Shown: positions 16,730 through 26,899, numbered from the stretch's first letter. The stretch: 64,000 nucleotides of DNA from Streptomyces sp. WZ-12 (GCF_028898845.1 NZ_CP118574.1:6669001-6733000), one strand, 5' to 3'. Translations and numbers: made by a program. Notes: generated by a model from the sequence alone, not told the origin.

Positions 16730-17703
16730 CGGGACAGCCTCCCGTTCCCGTTCACCCGGCGGCGCCGCACGGCACCCGCCGCCAACCGTCCCGCCACCGT
16801 CACGCCCAGCGCCAGCGCGCTCACCCGCCGGGAGAGCCGCACCGCCCGCTCCACGTCGGAGACCTCCGGGGGCCGCGCCCCGCCGTTGAGCACCGGCCGG
16901 TGCTCCACCCGCCCGCCGTACGCCAGCGTGCCGCCCAGCCGGATGCCCAGCGCACCGGCGAACGAGGCTTCCACCGGGCCCGCGTTGGGGCTCGGATGGG
17001 CCCCGCCGTCCGCCCGCCAGGCCCGCAGCGCACCGCGCCGGTCCGGCCCGGCGAGGACCGTCAGCGCCGCGGTCAGCCGGGAGCCGGGCCAGCCGGCGAC
17101 GTCGTCGAGCCGGGCCGCGGCCCAGCCGAACCGCCAATAGCGCGGCGACTTGTGACCCACCATCGCGTCCAGGGTGTTCACCGCCCGGAACGCCACCAGT
17201 CCGGGCACCCCGCCCAGCGCGCCCCACACCAGGGCGCCCACCACCGCGTCGGAGGTGTTCTCGGCGACCGACTCCACCACCGCACGGGCCAGCTGCGGCC
17301 CGTCCAACGCCTGCGGGTCGCGCCCGCACAGATGCGGCAACCGCTCCCGCGCCACGTCCAGATCGCCGACGTCCAGCGCGCCGCCCACGGCGCGCGCCTC
17401 CCGGCCCAACGAGGTGCCGCCCAGCACCGCCCACACCGCGGCCGCGGTCAACGCGGCCCGGGCGCCCGGGTGGTGGCGCACGGCGCGTTCCAACAGCGCG
17501 GCGCCGGCGGCCGCGCCGCCCGCGCACACCACGGCGTGGGCCGCGCCGTGACCACGGTGGTCGCGCCACAGCCGACGTTCGAGGGCGCCCGCGGCCCGGC
17601 CGAACGCGGCCACCGGATGACCGCGCCGCGGATCCGCCGCGATCAGATCACCGAGGAAGCCGAGGGCCGCGCCGCACGCGTATGCCGCGTGTTCGCCGCG
17701 CAC
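16726..17703 (-). CDS. cbiB: Adenosylcobinamide-phosphate synthase CbiB/CobD
   Basis: Integral membrane enzyme of 325 residues that attaches the aminopropanol (phosphate) side chain to cobyric acid. It opens with [22 protein letters not shown], the family signature (DxxxxDP..xHP), and contains [22 protein letters not shown] and [23 protein letters not shown]. Several hydrophobic segments are present. The start is GTG at 17703. It is the first gene of the B12 operon, directly downstream of the cobalamin riboswitch and of a possible short upstream ORF. Confidence 0.93.
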   Translation of the reverse strand: MRGEHAAYACGAALGFLGDLIAADPRRGHPVAAFGRAAGALERRLWRDHRGHGAAHAVVCAGGAAAGAALLERAVRHHPGARAALTAAAVWAVLGGTSLGREARAVGGALDVGDLDVARERLPHLCGRDPQALDGPQLARAVVESVAENTSDAVVGALVWGALGGVPGLVAFRAVNTLDAMVGHKSPRYWRFGWAAARLDDVAGWPGSRLTAALTVLAGPDRRGALRAWRADGGAHPSPNAGPVEASFAGALGIRLGGTLAYGGRVEHRPVLNGGARPPEVSDVERAVRLSRRVSALALGVTVAGRLAAGAVRRRRVNGNGRLSR

Positions 17704-17707
17704 CGGA

Positions 17708-17779
17708 TCAGGCCGCCGTCAGACACCGAACGGGCCCTGCGGCAGCGGGCGATGAGGCTCTCGATGGGCAGCCGGGCAT
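17708..17779 (-). CDS. Possible upstream ORF (23 residues) between riboswitch and cbiB
   Basis: ATG at 17779 with GTGAGGAC about eight bases upstream encodes a peptide starting MPGCPSRASSPAAAG and stopping four bases before the cbiB GTG (TGA, then TCCG, then GTG). The arrangement would allow termination-reinitiation coupling, so riboswitch control of this ORF's ribosome-binding site would pass to cbiB. The Ser/Ala-rich peptide has no recognisable function. It could be chance. Confidence 0.4.
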   Translation of the reverse strand: MPGCPSRASSPAAAGPVRCLTAA

Positions 17780-17823
17780 GGTGGTATGTCCTCACTCAGG
17801 GTCCTCGCCCTGGCTCGACGCGA

Positions 17824-17978
17824 CGGCGACCAGAGTCTCCTGGCTCCCGGATCGGCGCGTCCCCCGGCCTTCCCGCCCGTACGTGGCGTACGGGCCGTGG
17901 CCCTCGTTGGAGGAGCGCTCCCCGGTGACAGTGGCGGGACCGCGCCGGATTCGCACCGGACTTCCTCTGCTGTCGCCG
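17824..17978 (-). ncRNA. Cobalamin (B12) riboswitch
   Basis: Minus-strand RNA upstream of the B12 operon. It carries GGAAGTCCGGTGCGAATCCG followed by GCGGTCCCGCCACTGT, the conserved receptor core, and the 3' B12-box GAGCCAGGAGACTCTGG at about 17830-17846. The P1 stem CGGCGA (17973-17978) / TCGCCG (17824-17829) closes the aptamer. The sequence between 17823 and the cbiB start is the expression platform. Expected action: adenosylcobalamin binding lowers translation of the operon. Confidence 0.95.
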
Positions 17979-18219
17979 ATTGGCCCCGGCAGTCCACCAC
18001 GCCCCGCCACGCCCGTCAACTCGCCCTTGACCTGCGACGCAGCCCCACCGCCCGCCCTGTGTCCAAGACCACAGGGCCGCCGCCGGCGCCCGCCCGCCAT
18101 CCCACCGCGCCCGTCCCGCGCACCCGCGCGCCGCCCGCCCCGAACTCCGGCCTGCGGAACGGGCCTTCGCGACGACCGGCGGCGCGACAGCCCGGTGGTC
18201 GCCCGCATCGCACGCCAAC
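17979..18219. other. Intergenic stretch, probable riboswitch promoter region
   Basis: No gene is supported here. A hairpin CCCTGTG/CACAGGG lies at about 18056-18077. The promoter for the riboswitch transcript must be in or near this stretch, but no -10/-35 pair could be chosen with confidence. Confidence 0.4.
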
Positions 18220-18265
18220 GGGGCGCCCGGCGGCCGCGGCTGGTGCCGCGCCCTCCGGGCGCCCC
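18220..18265 (-). terminator. Terminator of the pit operon
   Basis: GGGGCGCCCGG at 18220-18230 pairs with CCGGGCGCCCC at 18255-18265, 34 bp after the stop of the small membrane protein gene on the minus strand. The loop contains a second GC-rich inverted repeat. Confidence 0.65.
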
Positions 18266-18298
18266 GTCCACTGCTGCCGGCCCGCGGCCGGCCAACCG

Positions 18299-18535
18299 TC
18301 AGGCGGCGACGATCAGATAGATCCCGTACGCCACCGCCAGCGCGCAGAGCGCGAACGCCGCCAGCGCCCCGGCGCGCGCCCCCGCGCCCGGTGCCGTGGC
18401 GGCCGCCGCGTCGCCGGGCGCGGCCGGCTTGCGGGAGGTGCCCACGATGCCGACGGTGAACAGGCCCACGATTCCCACCGTCACCACGAGCGTGACGCCG
18501 AAGACCTGGCCGAGAGCTGCCCAGTCGATGTGCAT
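18299..18535 (-). CDS. Small two-helix membrane protein linked to the phosphate transporter
   Basis: 78 residues. Two hydrophobic segments are visible: about 8-32 (GQVFGVTLVVTVGIVGLFTVG) and about 56-78 (GALAAFALCALAVAYGIYLIVAA), joined by an Ala/Pro/Gly-rich loop. It starts 49 bp after the Pit transporter and shares its terminator, so the two form an operon. A small partner downstream of Pit-type transporters is common in Streptomyces, but its role is not known. Confidence 0.8.
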   Translation of the reverse strand: MHIDWAALGQVFGVTLVVTVGIVGLFTVGIVGTSRKPAAPGDAAAATAPGAGARAGALAAFALCALAVAYGIYLIVAA

Positions 18536-18584
18536 TGCGAAGTCCTTAGGTTCCTTGGGTCAGTTCGGTCGCAGCGGCCGGCCG

Positions 18585-19847
18585 TCAGGAGGAGGCCGTC
18601 GCGGGCTGGGTGGGGGCGGCGGCGTCCCGCTGGGCGGGCACGGCGACCGCGTCCGCCTCGACGGCCGCCGGGACGACCGTGCCCGCCGGGGGCGGCGAGA
18701 CGGTCTGGAGCGCGGTGGTGACGACGCCCGCCGGCTCCACCGCCGGGCCCTCGTTGACGTTGGTGTGGTCGATCGGCTTGCGTCGGGAGGCGGCCCAGAT
18801 GCCGCCGCAGATCGCCAGCGCCAGGACGGCCACCGTCGTGATGCCCCAGGTGCCCTGGTCGGCGAGGACCGCGGCCCCCGCGGAGACCAGGCCGGCGGCC
18901 GGCAGGGTCAGGCCCCAGGCCACGACCATCCGGCCGGCCGTGGACCAGCGCACCACGCCGCCCTTGCGACCGAGCCCGGAGCCCATCACGGCGCCGGAGC
19001 AGACCTGGGTGGTGGAGAGCGCGAAGCCGAGGTGGGAGGAGGCCAGGATGGTGGCCGCGGCGCCGGTCTGGGCGGCGAAGCCCTGCGGCGGCTGGATGTC
19101 GGTGATGCCCTTGCCCATGGTGCGGATGATCCGCCAGCCGCCCAGGTAGGTGCCGAGCGCGATGGCCAGGCCGGCGGAGGCGATCACCCACATCGGCGGG
19201 TCGGAGTGCGGGGCGACGACCCCGCCGGTGATCAGCGCGAGGGTGATCACGCCCATCGTCTTCTGCGCGTCGTTGGTGCCGTGGGCCAGCGAGACCAGGG
19301 CCGCCGAGGCGATCTGCCCGGCACGGTAGCCCTTGGCGGTGTCGGCCTCGTCGCGGCCGCGGGCCAGCCGGTAGGTGAGCCGGGTCGCCGCCATCGAGGC
19401 GAGCCCGGCGACGAACGGCGCGGCCACCGCCGGGATCAGGACCTTCATCACGACGGCCCCGCCGTGCACCCCGCCGGTGCCGACGGACACCAGGGTCGCG
19501 CCGATCAGACCACCGAAGAGGGCGTGCGAGGAGCTGGAGGGGAGGCCGGCGAGCCAGGTGACGAGGTTCCAGACGATGGCGCCGACCAGGCCGGCGAAGA
19601 TCACTTCCGGTCTGATGCCGGCGCTCTCGTCGATGATGCCGCCGGAGATGGTCTTGGCGACCTCAACCGACAGGAACGCGCCGACGAGGTTGAGTACCGC
19701 CGACATCCCCACCGCGATCTTGGGTCGCAGGGCCCCGGTGGAGATGGTGGTGGCCATTGCGTTGGCCGTGTCGTGGAAGCCGTTCGTAAAGTCGAACACC
19801 AAGGCCGTGACGATCACGATCCCGATGAGAAGCGTGATGTGTTCCAT
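18585..19847 (-). CDS. Pit-type low-affinity inorganic phosphate transporter (PitH2-like)
   Basis: 420-residue integral membrane symporter of the PiT family. The duplicated PiT signature is visible as GFHDTANAMATTISTGAL near the N-terminus and SLAHGTNDAQKTMGVITLAL in the second half; about ten hydrophobic helices flank a basic central loop (ARGRDEADTAKGYRAG). The C-terminal 60 residues are Ala/Pro-rich. A PHO box lies 50-71 bp upstream of the start, so expression should respond to PhoP. Orthologous by recall to S. coelicolor PitH2. Confidence 0.92.
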   Translation of the reverse strand: MEHITLLIGIVIVTALVFDFTNGFHDTANAMATTISTGALRPKIAVGMSAVLNLVGAFLSVEVAKTISGGIIDESAGIRPEVIFAGLVGAIVWNLVTWLAGLPSSSSHALFGGLIGATLVSVGTGGVHGGAVVMKVLIPAVAAPFVAGLASMAATRLTYRLARGRDEADTAKGYRAGQIASAALVSLAHGTNDAQKTMGVITLALITGGVVAPHSDPPMWVIASAGLAIALGTYLGGWRIIRTMGKGITDIQPPQGFAAQTGAAATILASSHLGFALSTTQVCSGAVMGSGLGRKGGVVRWSTAGRMVVAWGLTLPAAGLVSAGAAVLADQGTWGITTVAVLALAICGGIWAASRRKPIDHTNVNEGPAVEPAGVVTTALQTVSPPPAGTVVPAAVEADAVAVPAQRDAAAPTQPATASS

Positions 19848-19896
19848 TCACCCAGGCAATCCGTTCGATGGTCAGTGTCCTCGGGACCGTACGGAC

Positions 19897-19918
19897 GGTG
19901 AGTGAACGGAAAGTGAAC
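19897..19918 (-). promoter_or_regulatory. PHO box (PhoP operator) upstream of the Pit transporter
   Basis: On the minus strand two adjacent 11-bp direct repeats read GTTCACTTTCC and GTTCACTCACC, close to the Streptomyces consensus repeat that begins GTTCACC. They lie 50-71 bp upstream of the transporter ATG. Confidence 0.8.
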
Positions 19919-19985
19919 TCGGCCGGGCGCCGCGGTGACACCCCCGCAGTGTTCACGCGGAGGCGCCCCTGCCGTCACTTCCGTC

Positions 19986-20723
19986 TCACCTGTCGGCAAA
20001 TTTCTTGAGTTGGGCCAGGGTGCCGTTCCAGCGGTCCTGATCGCCCGGCAGCGGCCCGCGTGCGGCGTACTGCAGGATGCTCGGGGACGACCAGCCGGCG
20101 GGCGTCCGCGCCGCGCCCGAATAGTCCGCCAGCCACAGCGGATGGTCACCGCCGAAGGCCCGGCTGCGGCCCGTGCAGCGGTCCCACCAGCGGGCGGTGG
20201 TGTAGATCACCGGCCGTCGCCCGGTGCCGCGCCGCACCTCGTCGCTGAACGCCCGTATCCAGCGCACCAATGCCGCGCTGCTCAGCCCGAAGCACGGCTG
20301 CTTGCCGTCGTAGGGGTTGTGCTCGATGTCGAGGGCCGGCGGCAGCGTCCAGCCGTCCCGTTTCCCGTGGCCGCCGTGGCGCAGGAAGAAGCGGGCCTGC
20401 CGGGTGCCCGACGAGGCGCTGGGCACCGCGAAGTGGTAGGCGCCGTGCAGGAGTCCGGCCGCCCGGGAGCCGCTGTACTGCGCGGAGAACGAGGGGTTGC
20501 GGTAGCCGTCCGACTCGGTGGCCTTGACGTAGACGAACCGCGCGCCCTTCGCGCGGGCCGCCCGCCAGTCGATGCGCTTCTGGTACGAGGAGACGTCGTG
20601 CCCCAGCGGCCGGCCGTCCGCGGCGGCCCACGCGGGGTGGTCGGCGAGTGCGGTGCCGGCCAGTGACGCCACGGCTATCGCGGTCGCCAGCGTGGTCCGG
20701 GGGGTGGAGCGGTCACAAGTCAT
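19986..20723 (-). CDS. Secreted GH25 lysozyme-like muramidase
   Basis: 245 residues. Signal peptide about residues 1-34 (TLATAIAVASLAGTALA core, cleavage near AWAAADG). The mature part is a GH25 domain: GHDVSSYQKRIDWRAARAKGARFVYVKATE, the catalytic acidic motif ALDIEHN, VIYTTARWW and LWLADYSG, ending SILQYAARGPLPG. GH25 enzymes cleave the MurNAc-GlcNAc bond. Likely acts on peptidoglycan outside the cell. It is transcribed away from the class II aldolase; the two promoters share 20724-20954. Confidence 0.9.
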   Translation of the reverse strand: MTCDRSTPRTTLATAIAVASLAGTALADHPAWAAADGRPLGHDVSSYQKRIDWRAARAKGARFVYVKATESDGYRNPSFSAQYSGSRAAGLLHGAYHFAVPSASSGTRQARFFLRHGGHGKRDGWTLPPALDIEHNPYDGKQPCFGLSSAALVRWIRAFSDEVRRGTGRRPVIYTTARWWDRCTGRSRAFGGDHPLWLADYSGAARTPAGWSSPSILQYAARGPLPGDQDRWNGTLAQLKKFADR

Positions 20724-20954
20724 GGGTCCCCCTGGGTGATGACATGTGAGGGGTGCAGTTCACTCGACGCTAAGGGATGATCAACGCAAGGTGGTCAATC
20801 CCCGGCCAATCCCTCCCAGGAGAGCGGGTATCCCCATATGGCGGGTACCGAGCGCCTGACGCGGTGGCTTATCGTGCCCCGGCCTGCTCGTACGGTGTGA
20901 TGCACTGCCTCCGCGCGTTTCCGCACGTCCCGCAGTGCCGCCCCGGAGGACACC

Positions 20955-21623
20955 ATGAAGGACCGCCCGGACCACCTCGCCGCCGCCTGGAGCGAGCTCG
21001 TCGCCACCGCCCGCCGGACCGCCGCCGACGGCCTCGTCGTCGGCACCTCAGGCAACGTCTCGGTCCGCGTCAAGGACCTGATCCTCGTCACGCCCAGCGG
21101 CGTCCCCTACGACCGGCTCGGCCCCGGCGACGTCACCGGGGTCGACCTCGAAGGCCGCCAGATCGTCGGCAGGCTCCGCCCGACCAGCGAACTCCCGCTC
21201 CACCTGGCCGTCTACCGCGACACCACCGCCACCGCGGTCGTGCACACCCACGCCCCGCACGCCACCGCCGTCTCCACCCTCGTCACCGAACTCCCGCCCA
21301 TCCACTACATGACGGCCGCCCTCGGCGGACCCGTCCGGGTCGCCCCCTACGCCCTCTACGGCAGCGACGAGCTCGCCGCCCACATGGCCGCCGCGCTCCG
21401 CGACCGCAGCGCCGCCCTCCTCCAGAACCACGGCACCCTCGCCCACGGTGCCACCCTCGCCGAGGCGCTGGACCGCACCGCCCAACTGGAGTGGATGTGC
21501 CGGGTCTGGCTCACCGCGGTCTCCGTGCCCGGGCACACCCCCAGCCTGCTGTCGGCCGACCAGCTCGACGCCGCGGGGGAGCGGCTGCGCGGCTACGGCC
21601 AGCGCGGCGACGCCCCCGCCTGA
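20955..21623 (+). CDS. Class II aldolase/adducin family protein (fuculose-phosphate aldolase-like)
   Basis: Zn-dependent aldolase or epimerase fold, 222 residues. N-terminal LVVGTSGNVSVRVKDLILVTPSGVPYDRL is the substrate-phosphate loop; SELPLHLAVYR places a candidate catalytic acid; the zinc His pair is in VVHTHAPHATAVS and the third His in LLQNHGTLAHG. The ATG at 20955 follows CCGGAGGACACC. Could be a sugar-phosphate aldolase or a ribulose-phosphate epimerase-type enzyme; the substrate is not evident from neighbours. Confidence 0.87.
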   Translation: MKDRPDHLAAAWSELVATARRTAADGLVVGTSGNVSVRVKDLILVTPSGVPYDRLGPGDVTGVDLEGRQIVGRLRPTSELPLHLAVYRDTTATAVVHTHAPHATAVSTLVTELPPIHYMTAALGGPVRVAPYALYGSDELAAHMAAALRDRSAALLQNHGTLAHGATLAEALDRTAQLEWMCRVWLTAVSVPGHTPSLLSADQLDAAGERLRGYGQRGDAPA

Positions 21624-21732
21624 CCCGCCACGACACCCCGCGCGAGGCCCCGCAACGGCACGACGCCGCTGGTCGGCCGCCGATCCCGACCGCCCGGTGG
21701 CCGGCTCCGGCGGCGCTGCGCACACTGGAGTG

Positions 21733-22860
21733 GTGCGACTGGGAACCGTGGTGGCGGTGACCGCCACCACCGTGATCGGTGCCGGGGCGGCCGCTGTGGC
21801 CGCCGGGCGGTACGCCGGCGATGTTGCCCTGAAACCGTCGCCCGGCCGCCCGTTCCCCGGCGACCCCCGGCTCACCGTCCACTCCGCCGCCGGCGATCAC
21901 CTCGTCCTCACCCGCAGCCTGGCCTCCCTCAGACCCGGCACCTACGGGCTGACCGGCGCCGGCTGCCACGCGGTGGTCGGCCCCGTTGTCCACGGCACCC
22001 CGCACCCCGCCGACGCCGTCGTCCGCCGCCTGGTACGCGTCACCCACGGCACGTTGCGCCCCGGCGCCCGGATGCGGCTCACCCCGCAGGTGCACGCCGG
22101 CAACCCCCACGACGCCCTCGGCCTGACCTACGAGGAGGTCGACGTCCCGGGCGAACTGGGCACACTGCCCGCGTGGTTGGTGCCCGGCGCCCGCGACACC
22201 TGGGTCCTCACCGTCCACGGCCTCGGCACCACCCGCGAACACCCCATGGTGGTACTGCCGTTCCTGCACCGCCACCACTTCCCCGTCCTCGACCTCGCCT
22301 ACCGCAACGACCCGGGCGCCCCGCACACCGCCGACGGACTGCACCACCTCGGCGACACCGAATGGCGCGACCTGGACGCCGCGATCCGCTACGCCGTCCA
22401 ACACGGCGCCCGCGCGGTCGTCCTGTACGGCTGGTCCGCCGGCGCCACCATGGCGCTGCGCGCCGCCGTCAACTCCGCGCTGCGGGACCGGATCTCCGGC
22501 CTCGTCCTGGACTCCCCGATCCTCGACCGGCACGCCACCGTCCGCGCGCTGGCCGCCGCCCGGCGCATCCCGCGGATCCTGCTCCCGCTCGCCGTGCGCG
22601 CCGCCGAGGGCCACACCGGGCTGCCCGTCGACCGCCCCGCCGACGCCGTCGACCCCGACGAACTCGGCGTGCCCGTCCTGCTGTTCCACGGCCCCGAGGA
22701 CACCCTCGCCCCCTGGGGCGCCTCCCGGAGCTTCGCCGCCCGCCGCCCGGAGCTGATCACGCTCGCTCCCGTGCCGCTCGCCCCGCACGCCGCGATGTGG
22801 AACGTCGCCCCGGACCGCTACGAGGAGACCCTGCGCCGCTTCCTCACCCCGCTGATGTGA
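21733..22860 (+). CDS. Alpha/beta hydrolase with N-terminal membrane anchor
   Basis: 375 residues. An N-terminal hydrophobic segment (VVAVTATTVIGAGAAAVAAG) probably anchors or exports it. The hydrolase core has the oxyanion region TWVLTVHGLGTTREHP, the nucleophile elbow LYGWSAGATMALRAA, the acid region VPVLLFHGPEDTLAPW and a late His (LAPHAAMW). It resembles serine aminopeptidase/BAAT-type hydrolases of Streptomyces. GTG start at 21733; CACACT six bases upstream suggests a leaderless mRNA, though a short GGAG also precedes it. Confidence 0.85.
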   Translation: MRLGTVVAVTATTVIGAGAAAVAAGRYAGDVALKPSPGRPFPGDPRLTVHSAAGDHLVLTRSLASLRPGTYGLTGAGCHAVVGPVVHGTPHPADAVVRRLVRVTHGTLRPGARMRLTPQVHAGNPHDALGLTYEEVDVPGELGTLPAWLVPGARDTWVLTVHGLGTTREHPMVVLPFLHRHHFPVLDLAYRNDPGAPHTADGLHHLGDTEWRDLDAAIRYAVQHGARAVVLYGWSAGATMALRAAVNSALRDRISGLVLDSPILDRHATVRALAAARRIPRILLPLAVRAAEGHTGLPVDRPADAVDPDELGVPVLLFHGPEDTLAPWGASRSFAARRPELITLAPVPLAPHAAMWNVAPDRYEETLRRFLTPLM

Positions 22861-23079
22861 CGAACCCGCTGCGGTGAGACACCGGCGCACCGCGGCCGAC
22901 GCCGGGCCGACGCGGCGCACGGGCCCCCGCGGGCCCCGCCGAACGCTCCGCCGGGCCTGAAGGTGTACGGGCGGACAACTGCCGCTCTCGGGGAGGGGAA
23001 GCCGGGGTGGCGCCCGCCCGGAAGACCGCAAGTCGGCTTCCGATTGGGCTTTCGGGCCGTCAGCGGCAAGACTGCTCCT

Positions 23080-24531
23080 GTGACGTCCCGTACACCGCGC
23101 GACTCCCGGCTCCGACTCGTCCCCCGACAACCGATTGCGGCCGCCCGCCGGGCGGTGAGCACCCGGGTCACCCGCCCGGCGCCCCGGCCCCCCGAGGGCA
23201 CCCCGCCGCCCGCGGAACTGGCCCGCCAGGCCCGCGCCGTGCTCGCCGGCGCGGCCCGCCTCGCGCACTGGGCCGACCGCGCGGGCAGCCTGCGCGCGGG
23301 CACCGACGGAGCGCTCCCACAGGCCGCCGTCGACGCCGCCGCCGAGGCGCTGGCGCTGACGTCCCACCAGGTCCGCGCCGACTGGGACCGGGCCCGGCTC
23401 GCCGGGCTGATCGAGCTCCACGACGGACTGGCCCGCCCCGGCTGGCGGCTGCGGGCCTGGGACCGCGACGACACCGCGGCCCTGCGCGGCTGGGTGGCGC
23501 TCTTCGACGCCTGGTCGCTGGCGCTGCCCGCCCCGGCCGGCGCCGGCCTCACGGCCGTCGCCGAGGTCGTCGAGGCCGTCCCGCAACTGCTGTCCCTGCT
23601 GCACCTGTCCGCCGGCCCGGTGCGGCTGCCGGTGCTGCTCGACATGCTCACCCAGCGCGTCGAGGAACTGCGCACCGAACGCTGCGAGGTCCCCTACGGG
23701 CCCGACCCGGCCCCCGAAGGCGCCGACGCCGGCGGACCGACGAGCGACGCCGCGGGGGCGCCGCTCGTCGAGCTGCTGCGCTGGGCGCTGGACGCGCTGC
23801 TCGCGGTCGGCGCGCTGGTGCCGCCGGAGGGCGCACCCGAGGGCGCCGGGGAGCGCGCCGGCGAGGGCCGACACCACGGCCAGGAGGCGCAGTTGACGCC
23901 GCTGGGCAACTGGTCGGTGTGGGTCAAGCTGGAGCAGATCTGCGTCGCCGCGCAGAGCCCGGCCGGCCACATCGAGCAGTCCGCGGAGGCGATGCTGCGC
24001 GGCTGCGCCCGGCTGACCCCGGGCCCGGCCCGCGCCGAGTACCGCGCCTGGCTCGCCGCCCGCTCCGTCGGCGCCGCCGTCGAGGAGCTGCTGGCCGTCG
24101 CCCGCGGCGAGGACGCGCTGCTGCGCGGGCTGGCCTTCGAGGCGCTGCGCGCCGTCGGGGCGCCCGCCGAACCGGCCGTGCGCGCCGCCGCCGGGGAGCC
24201 GGCGCTGCGGCCCTACGCCCTGCTCTGGCTCGTCGAGCACGAGGGCGGCGACCCGGAGACCGCGCCGGACGTCCTCACCCGCGAGGAGTCGACCTGGCTC
24301 TGGGTGGACACCGCGGCGGCCGTCGCCGACCACGGCGAGACCCAACTCCTCGTCCGGCACCTGGACTCGGCGGTCCAGGGCTCGGTGCCGCGGCTGCTGG
24401 AGGAGGTCCGCGCGGTCGGCCATCCCCGGACCGTCCAGGTGCTGGTGGCGCTGGCCGCCGCCCACCCGGACCCGGCGCTCGCCAAGGCCGTGCGCCGGGC
24501 GGCCTTCCAGGTCCACACCGGCGGCGCGTAA
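23080..24531 (+). CDS. Hypothetical protein, C-terminal HEAT-like helical repeats
   Basis: 483 residues with no recognised catalytic motif. The N-terminal basic segment is followed by a helical region rich in Ala, Leu and Trp, and from about residue 300 by repeated helical pairs (SVGAAVEELLAVARGEDALLR, AFEALRAVGAPAEPAVRAA, VPRLLEEVRAVGHPRTVQVL) that look like HEAT/armadillo units. No signal peptide. The GTG at 23080 (VTSRTPRDSRLRLVPR) is preceded by AAGACT six bases upstream, suggesting a leaderless mRNA; an in-frame ATG at 22963 would add a low-complexity extension. Function unknown. Confidence 0.75.
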   Translation: MTSRTPRDSRLRLVPRQPIAAARRAVSTRVTRPAPRPPEGTPPPAELARQARAVLAGAARLAHWADRAGSLRAGTDGALPQAAVDAAAEALALTSHQVRADWDRARLAGLIELHDGLARPGWRLRAWDRDDTAALRGWVALFDAWSLALPAPAGAGLTAVAEVVEAVPQLLSLLHLSAGPVRLPVLLDMLTQRVEELRTERCEVPYGPDPAPEGADAGGPTSDAAGAPLVELLRWALDALLAVGALVPPEGAPEGAGERAGEGRHHGQEAQLTPLGNWSVWVKLEQICVAAQSPAGHIEQSAEAMLRGCARLTPGPARAEYRAWLAARSVGAAVEELLAVARGEDALLRGLAFEALRAVGAPAEPAVRAAAGEPALRPYALLWLVEHEGGDPETAPDVLTREESTWLWVDTAAAVADHGETQLLVRHLDSAVQGSVPRLLEEVRAVGHPRTVQVLVALAAAHPDPALAKAVRRAAFQVHTGGA

Positions 24532-24563
24532 CCGACCGGGCACCCCGGCCGGGCGCCGGCGGG

Positions 24564-24968
24564 TCATGACCCCGCCCCGCCCGGCCGGTAGGTGCCGAAG
24601 CTCCAGACGGTGCCCTCGGCGTCGCGCGCCAGATAGTCCCGGGAGCCGTACTCCTGGTCCGTCGGCGGCACCAGGATCTCCACCCCGGCCCGCCGGGCCC
24701 GCTCGCAGTGCGCGTCGGGATCGTCGACGACGACGTACACGCCGCTCGGTCCGGCGTCGCCCATCGCCTCGTCGAACGGGCCGCCGTGCCCCTTCGAACC
24801 GAGCATCACCACCCCGTCGCCGTGGGCGAGTTCGGCGTGCAGCACGGTGCCGTCCGCGCCGTCGTACCGCGCGGCGACGGTGAAGCCGAACGCCTCCGTC
24901 AACTGCCGGATGGCGCCCGGGGCGTCCCGGTAGAGCAGCGTGGGGAACATCCCCGAAGTGCCCGCCAT
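24564..24968 (-). CDS. VOC family protein (glyoxalase/bleomycin-resistance fold)
   Basis: 134 residues, a single VOC module: MFPTLLYRDAPGAIRQLTEAFGF, then VLHAELAHGDGVVMLGSKG, then GVYVVVDDPDAHCERARRAGVEI and DPEG-like RDYLARDAEGTVWSFGTYRPG. This is the SnoaL/PhnB-type subgroup common in actinomycetes, often annotated as glyoxalase without proven activity. The ATG at 24968 is chosen; GTG at 24977 (VIDMAG) is an alternative. Convergent with the upstream helical-repeat gene. Confidence 0.82.
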   Translation of the reverse strand: MAGTSGMFPTLLYRDAPGAIRQLTEAFGFTVAARYDGADGTVLHAELAHGDGVVMLGSKGHGGPFDEAMGDAGPSGVYVVVDDPDAHCERARRAGVEILVPPTDQEYGSRDYLARDAEGTVWSFGTYRPGGAGS

Positions 24969-25087
24969 GTCGATCACCGCACCTCTCGCGTCGTCGGACG
25001 GCCCCGCGCCGCCCCAACTCCTGTGTCCTGCCTCACAGTCTGACGGCGGGGTCTGACAACGCAGGGAATCGACTTGCACCGGCCCGT

Positions 25088-25093
25088 TAGACT
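25088..25093 (+). promoter_or_regulatory. -10 element for the ABC-F leader transcript
   Basis: TAGACT, six bases before the ATG of the 8-codon leader ORF, so the transcript probably starts at or next to that ATG. No strong -35 is visible at 17-19 bp. Confidence 0.5.
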
Positions 25094-25099
25094 GCCTGC

Positions 25100-25126
25100 A
25101 TGGCAGTTCTCCTCTGGGTTCATTAG
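25100..25126 (+). CDS. Eight-residue leader peptide MAVLLWVH upstream of ABC-F gene
   Basis: ATG GCA GTT CTC CTC TGG GTT CAT TAG. It lies 65 bp before the ABC-F start and would be translated from a leaderless message. Its stop codon forms part of the 5' arm of a perfect 8-bp hairpin (25125-25169), so a ribosome stalled or terminating here would prevent that hairpin from forming. The hydrophobic LLW core is typical of regulatory stall peptides. Control of the ABC-F gene is inferred from layout, not shown. Confidence 0.6.
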   Translation: MAVLLWVH

Positions 25127-25185
25127 ACGGCGTAGACCGCTCTCGGACCGTCCGTCCAACCCGCCGTCTTCCTGCCCTGGAGTTT
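25125..25185 (+). promoter_or_regulatory. Hairpin leader / probable attenuator of ABC-F gene
   Basis: AGACGGCG (25125-25132) pairs perfectly with CGCCGTCT (25162-25169); TTTTT follows at 25183-25187 after CCTGCCCTGGAG. A competing pairing GGGTT (25116-25120, inside the leader ORF) with AACCC (25158-25162) overlaps the 3' arm by one base and would be favoured or blocked depending on ribosome position. The Shine-Dalgarno GGAG of the ABC-F gene is just downstream. Confidence 0.6.
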
Positions 25186-25190
25186 TTCCC

Positions 25191-26789
<1,599 letters not shown>

Positions 26790-26899
26790 TCTCCGAGGTG
26801 CCGGTGCCGCCGGTTGGATCACGCCCGCTGGATCATTCGGCCCACGGGTGATCCATCATCTGAGTGAGAACGGCTCGTACACCGGCGAGCCTGCGACAT

